NCBI GenBank assembly: GCA_900544255.1
Contig: UQUM01000002.1
Location: 50,638 to 114,637 of the forward strand
Origin: an uncultured Sutterella sp.
GTDB taxonomy: Bacteria; Pseudomonadota; Gammaproteobacteria; Burkholderiales; Burkholderiaceae_F
Direction: 5' to 3'
Length of the DNA: 64,000 nt
The translations under genes and the position numbers were made by a program. Every line of letters begins with the position of its first letter. The stretch's first letter is position 1. The notes under the pieces were generated by a model. That model saw only the letters and a list, made by a program, of their open reading frames with translations. It ran no database searches and was not told the origin of the DNA. Positions 60,879 through 64,000 of the stretch are shown in pieces.

Positions 60879-61655
60879 ATGAATCTCACACTTACGTTGC
60901 GCCGCCGGTTGGCGGGAATTTGTGCCGCTGGTCTTGCGGCCGTCACGCTCTCCGGCTGCGGCTGGCTGCAGGATCTTGAAATGGATCCCACCCGCGACTG
61001 GACGGCCAATCAACTTTATACCGAAGCCCGCTCCGCGATGAGCGAAAGCAATTGGACTCAGGCAAGGGATTACTATACCAAGCTTGAAGCCCGATACCCG
61101 TTCGGGGCATACGCTCAGCAGGCGCAGATTGATCTCGCATACTGTTACTTCAAGGACGACGACGCCGCAAGCGCCGTGCAGACCTTGGATCGGTTCCTTC
61201 GGGCCTACCCCAATCACCCCAACAGCGACTATGCGCTTTACCTGAAGGCGCTCGCCACTTTAAACGAACGAGACGGTATTTTGGCCTCGATCACGCGTCA
61301 GGATTTATCCGAACGCGACGCACAGGCCGCACGCGACGCGTTTGACCTCTTTAAAGAACTGGCGGGGCGCTTTCCGGATTCCCGCTACGCCGGCGAAGCC
61401 CGTCGCCGTATGCATGAACTCGTGAACGCGCAGGCCAACCACGAAATCTCGACGGCCCGCTATTACTTCGTGCGTCACGCCTACGTGGCGGCCATCAACC
61501 GCGCCAAAGTCGTTTTGTCCGACTTCCAGCAGACGGCAGCCTCCGACGAAGCCATGCAGATTCTCGCCGACAGCTACCACGAACTCGGGATGACGGATCT
61601 TGAAAACGACATGCGCCGCGTGATGGAACTCAACAAGAACCGCAAGCGCCGCTGA
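60879..61655 (+). CDS. bamD: Outer-membrane assembly lipoprotein BamD
   Basis: A 258-residue lipoprotein (E. coli 245) of the BAM complex that inserts outer-membrane proteins such as the two porins here. The signal peptide ends in the lipobox VTLSGC with Cys27. The TPR-type helices follow (NQLYTEARSAMSESNWTQAR, FDLFKELAGRFPDSRYAGEAR). A TATAAT box at 60844-60849 lies about 30 bases before the start, inside the frame of the divergent rluD, but the -35 is weak and no good ribosome-binding site is seen. A terminator follows. Confidence 0.95.
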   Translation: MNLTLTLRRRLAGICAAGLAAVTLSGCGWLQDLEMDPTRDWTANQLYTEARSAMSESNWTQARDYYTKLEARYPFGAYAQQAQIDLAYCYFKDDDAASAVQTLDRFLRAYPNHPNSDYALYLKALATLNERDGILASITRQDLSERDAQAARDAFDLFKELAGRFPDSRYAGEARRRMHELVNAQANHEISTARYYFVRHAYVAAINRAKVVLSDFQQTAASDEAMQILADSYHELGMTDLENDMRRVMELNKNRKRR

Positions 61656-61675
61656 TTTCAGCTTTACGCTCTGCG

Positions 61676-61702
61676 GGGAGCCCGACGAAGGCTCCCTTTT
61701 TT
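61676..61702 (+). terminator. bamD terminator
   Basis: GGGAGCC-CGACGAA-GGCTCCC followed by six T, a classic rho-independent terminator. Confidence 0.9.
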
Positions 61703-61712
61703 GCGTTTCGAA

Positions 61713-61745
61713 ACGACGGAGCCCGGACGTACCGGGCTCCGTCGT
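61713..61745 (-). terminator. Perfect hairpin after panD
   Basis: ACGACGGAGCCCGG-ACGTA-CCGGGCTCCGTCGT is a perfect 14-base stem with a five-base loop, 18 bases after the panD stop. The minus strand then has only TTT, so it may be a terminator helped by neighbouring sequence or a 3'-end protector. Confidence 0.65.
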
Positions 61746-61762
61746 CAAAAAACAGCCGCACT

Positions 61763-62152
61763 CTACATATCTTCGAGGCGCCCGTGCTTTTCATAGCGCG
61801 TCACGCGCGTCGCCTGATTCTTTTCATCCACGAACACCACCCGCGGAGGATGCTCGGGGATTTCCTCCGGGGTCAAGCGTGCATAACTCATGATGATCAC
61901 TTTGTCCCCGACGGCCACGCAGCGCGCGGCGGCACCGTTAAGACAAATGACCCCGCTTCCCGCGTCCCCGGCGATCACGTAGGTTTCAAAGCGCGCGCCG
62001 TTATCAACGTCCGCAATCTGAACTTTTTCGTACTCGTAGAGTCCCGCGGCTTCCATGAGTTTTACGTCCACCGTGACGGAGCCCACGTAATTTAAGGCGG
62101 CCTGCGTCACCGTCGCGCGGTGAATTTTGGACTTCAGTCGTTCAATCAACAT
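61763..62152 (-). CDS. panD: Aspartate 1-decarboxylase
   Basis: A 129-residue pyruvoyl enzyme (E. coli 126) making beta-alanine from aspartate. It is synthesised as a proenzyme that cleaves itself between Gly24 and Ser25 (NYVGSVTVD) to form the pyruvoyl group. IDs such as GDKVIIMSYA near the end complete the family pattern. It is the last gene of panB-panC-panD and starts two bases after panC. Confidence 0.96.
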   Translation of the reverse strand: MLIERLKSKIHRATVTQAALNYVGSVTVDVKLMEAAGLYEYEKVQIADVDNGARFETYVIAGDAGSGVICLNGAAARCVAVGDKVIIMSYARLTPEEIPEHPPRVVFVDEKNQATRVTRYEKHGRLEDM

Positions 62153-62154
62153 CG

Positions 62155-63000
62155 TTACGCTCCCACGATGAAGTTATCAATGAGACGCGTCTTGCCGATA
62201 TAAACCGCCATGGCAAAAAGCGTTCCCGCAGCGACGGCGTCCACCGGCGTCACCGTCACGCCGTCCACGGCCTTGACGTAATCAATCTTGGCAAGCGGTT
62301 CGGCTTCAATCAGTTTCACCATGGCGGCCACAATCGGTGCCGTCGCGGTTTCGCCCGCCTTCACCATCGATTCACCGAGCGCCACGGCGCGGCTTAACAC
62401 AAGGGCCGCCGTCTTTTCTTTCTCAGAGAGATACGTGTTGCGGCTTGATTTCGCAAGTCCCGAGGCTTCACGCACGATGGGGCACGTCACGATTTCCACG
62501 CCGAAATTCAAGTCACGCACCATGCGGCGAATGACCGCAGCCTGCTGTGCGTCTTTCTGGCCGAAAAAGGCCTTGTCCGGCGTCACGATGTTAAAAAGCT
62601 TCCCCACCACCGTGCAGACGCCGCGAAAATGAATGGGACGCGTCACGCCGCACAAGTCCTTGCTCGGCACGCCCGGTACGATCCAGGTATCAAAGTCGGG
62701 CGCGTAGAGTTCCGTAGGTTCCGGATGAAAAACGAGGCTGCAGCCGTTTTCTTCCAACAGTTTCGTATCGCGTGCAAAGTCGCGCGGGTAAGCCGCCAGG
62801 TCTTCGTTCGGAGAAAACTGCGTGGGGTTGACGAAAACGGATACCACCACGCGGTCGCACATCGAAGCCGCCCGACGCACAAGCGACGCGTGACCTTCGT
62901 GCAGATAGCCCATGGTGGGCACCAAGCCCACGGTGAAACCTTGTCTTTTCCAAGCGCGGACCGTGTCGCGCACTTCATTTACCGTCGTTGCAATCTGCAT
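62155..63000 (-). CDS. panC: Pantothenate synthetase
   Basis: A 281-residue ATP-dependent ligase (E. coli 283) joining pantoate with beta-alanine. The nucleotide-binding VPTMGYLHEGHASLVRRA, the FVNPTQFSPNEDLAAYPRD block, KDLCGVTRPIHFRGVCTVV, the FFGQKDAQQ signature and the TYLSEKE loop are all present. The ATG at 63000 is the start; the upstream TTG at 63018 is not needed. It sits between panB and panD. Confidence 0.95.
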   Translation of the reverse strand: MQIATTVNEVRDTVRAWKRQGFTVGLVPTMGYLHEGHASLVRRAASMCDRVVVSVFVNPTQFSPNEDLAAYPRDFARDTKLLEENGCSLVFHPEPTELYAPDFDTWIVPGVPSKDLCGVTRPIHFRGVCTVVGKLFNIVTPDKAFFGQKDAQQAAVIRRMVRDLNFGVEIVTCPIVREASGLAKSSRNTYLSEKEKTAALVLSRAVALGESMVKAGETATAPIVAAMVKLIEAEPLAKIDYVKAVDGVTVTPVDAVAAGTLFAMAVYIGKTRLIDNFIVGA

Positions 63001-63045
63001 GTCAGAGTAACCCCTCAAGGCCGATTAAAAAAGAATCGGGAAATC

Positions 63046-63882
63046 TTAATAGAGTTTTGCAAGAACGTCGTCGGAAGCGGCAAAACTTTCATTGTCCGCC
63101 GGGAACGATCCGGCCCGCACGGCCGCCGCGTAATCCGCAAAGCCCTTCTTCATTTCGGCACCGGCGGCCGAAAAGCGCCGCACGAATTTCGGCGAAAACC
63201 CTTCGTTTAAGCCGCTCATGTCCTGCCACACGAGAATCTGACCGGCCAGCGCATCCCCTACCCCCGCGCCGATTCCGATCACGGGCACCGTCAAGCGCTC
63301 GGCGGCCCACTGGGCGACTTCCCGCGGCACGCACTCAAACACCATCGAAAAGACGCCGGCGGTTTCAAGACTCCGGGCATCTTCAAGGAATACCTGCGCA
63401 GCGTCTTCGGTTTTCGCCTGCACGCGGTAGCCCCCTAAGGCATTCACGGACTGCGGCGTCAGTCCCACGTGGCCCATGACGGGGATCCCCGCACGCACGA
63501 TGGCACGCACGACGTCGGCGTACGCCGCACCGCCTTCCAATTTCACGGCCTGCGCGCCGCCTTCGGCGATGAGGCGCCCGGCATTTCTGACGGCCTCTTC
63601 CACCGAAACCTGATAACTCATGAAGGGCATGTCGGCGACGACAAAAAGGGACGGCGCCCCGCGCTTGACGGCCCGCGTATGCCGCACCATGTCGTCCATC
63701 GTCACGGACAACGTGTCCGCATACCCCAACACCGTCATGCCGAGGGAATCGCCCACAAGAACGGCTTCAATGCCGCTTTCCGCCATTAATTTCGCGGTCA
63801 TCGCGTCGTAGCACGTCAGCATGGCGATTTTTTCGCCCGCGGCCTTGCGCTTCGTGAAGTCCGCCGTCGTCATCGGTTTCAT
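63046..63882 (-). CDS. panB: 3-methyl-2-oxobutanoate hydroxymethyltransferase
   Basis: A 278-residue barrel enzyme (E. coli 264) that adds a hydroxymethyl group from methylene-tetrahydrofolate to 2-ketoisovalerate, the first step to pantothenate. MLTCYDAMTAKLMAESGIEAVLVGDSLGM and GHVGLTPQSVN, VKLEGG and VIGIGAGVGDALAGQILV are the family blocks, with the Mg-binding Asp in VGDSLG. A GAGGA lies seven bases before the ATG. The leader upstream contains a nested hairpin and the 14-base element shared with leuA. Confidence 0.95.
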   Translation of the reverse strand: MKPMTTADFTKRKAAGEKIAMLTCYDAMTAKLMAESGIEAVLVGDSLGMTVLGYADTLSVTMDDMVRHTRAVKRGAPSLFVVADMPFMSYQVSVEEAVRNAGRLIAEGGAQAVKLEGGAAYADVVRAIVRAGIPVMGHVGLTPQSVNALGGYRVQAKTEDAAQVFLEDARSLETAGVFSMVFECVPREVAQWAAERLTVPVIGIGAGVGDALAGQILVWQDMSGLNEGFSPKFVRRFSAAGAEMKKGFADYAAAVRAGSFPADNESFAASDDVLAKLY

Positions 63883-63903
63883 TAGTTAATCCTCATAGAA
63901 ATT

Positions 63904-63945
63904 ACGCGAGGAAACCCGCGACCTCAGTCGCGGGAGGAATCGCGT
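63904..63945 (-). promoter_or_regulatory. Nested hairpin in the panB leader
   Basis: An inner perfect stem CCCGCGAC-CTCA-GTCGCGGG at 63915-63934 is enclosed by an outer pair ACGCGA / TCGCGT at 63904-63909 and 63940-63945, with five-base internal loops on each side. It ends about ten bases before the panB ribosome-binding site. A regulatory leader is likely; no known riboswitch class is recognised. Confidence 0.5.
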
Positions 63946-63955
63946 TCTCCTTAAT
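63942..63955 (-). promoter_or_regulatory. Leader element shared with leuA (copy 2, panB)
   Basis: On the minus strand this reads ATTAAGGAGAACGC, 60 bases upstream of the panB start and overlapping the outer arm of the nested hairpin. It is identical to 40113-40126 upstream of leuA and contains an AAGGAG with no normal start codon after it. Confidence 0.45.
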
Positions 63956-64000
63956 AAGTTGAGTTAAAAACGTTTTTCGTTTTTCTAAAAGCACAAGCTT

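Noticed and set aside
1..64000. CRISPR array, rRNA operon or complete insertion sequence
   Set aside because: I saw no regularly spaced repeats, no rRNA sequence and no transposase gene in the window.

Overview
This is a gene-dense chromosomal segment of about 64 kb, GC-rich by eye and visibly more AT-rich in a few accessory patches. The gene content points to a Gram-negative betaproteobacterium: two small trimeric porins of the Burkholderiales type, BamD, MetQ-type lipoprotein, CcmI, an Rrf2/NsrR regulator, an AsmA-like DUF748 protein, and a DinG helicase with an exported Lys/Ala-rich partner. The expansion of AAA-ATPase-like/PD-(D/E)XK (DUF1703) proteins, the anaerobic DcuC-type carrier and the multihaem nitrite reductase suggest an anaerobic gut member of the Sutterellaceae (Sutterella/Parasutterella-like). 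That placement is an inference from gene content; there is no rRNA in the window.

Layout. 1-5.2 kb: end of mfd, a flavin-type oxidase, serB and a pair of unrecognised repeat proteins (two PKD-like modules plus BspA-like repeats). 5.2-7.3 kb: a DUF1703 ATPase/nuclease and a scrap of a second copy. 7.3-16 kb: DUF401 permease, trpF, a membrane protein, porin 1, purL. 16-21.8 kb: bifunctional NAD(P)HX repair enzyme, a second DUF1703 protein with a ruined nuclease site, porin 2, aroC. 21.9-28.7 kb: small acidic protein, GNAT enzyme, hemolysin-III-like protein, tRNA-Ser, a 39-residue membrane protein, a DinG-family helicase with its exported partner, an MFS exporter and a truncated hybrid-kinase remnant. 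28.8-32.7 kb: a self-contained catabolic cassette (LysR regulator divergent from an amidohydrolase and a DcuC carrier) with a clear promoter and palindrome. 32.8-40 kb: orphan metQ, tRNA-Gln, tRNA-Leu, secG, tpiA, pnp, rpsO, leuA. 40-49.5 kb: Schlafen/AlbA-type regulator, two EamA exporters, a frameshifted Mop gene, arfB, a two-helix membrane protein, a methyltransferase, nsrR, a DUF748 protein. 49.6-54.4 kb: a type III-like restriction-modification pair in the unusual order res-mod. 54.6-57.2 kb: ccmI and an octahaem nitrite reductase. 57.6-64 kb: rluD-pgeF-rimO, bamD, and panB-panC-panD.

How the pieces work together. The octahaem nitrite reductase needs cytochrome c maturation, and ccmI lies directly downstream on the same strand; NsrR elsewhere in the window is the natural NO/nitrite-stress regulator. 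The LysR-amidohydrolase-DcuC cassette looks like uptake and hydrolysis of an N-acyl or carbamoyl compound. leuA and panB both consume 2-ketoisovalerate, and both carry an identical 14-base leader element placed away from their start codons. The two porin genes share a GGGTWAACCC-type motif in their upstream regions. Mobile or decaying DNA is visible as the DUF1703 scrap, the kinase remnant, the frameshifted mop and the AT-rich target-recognition part of the methyltransferase.
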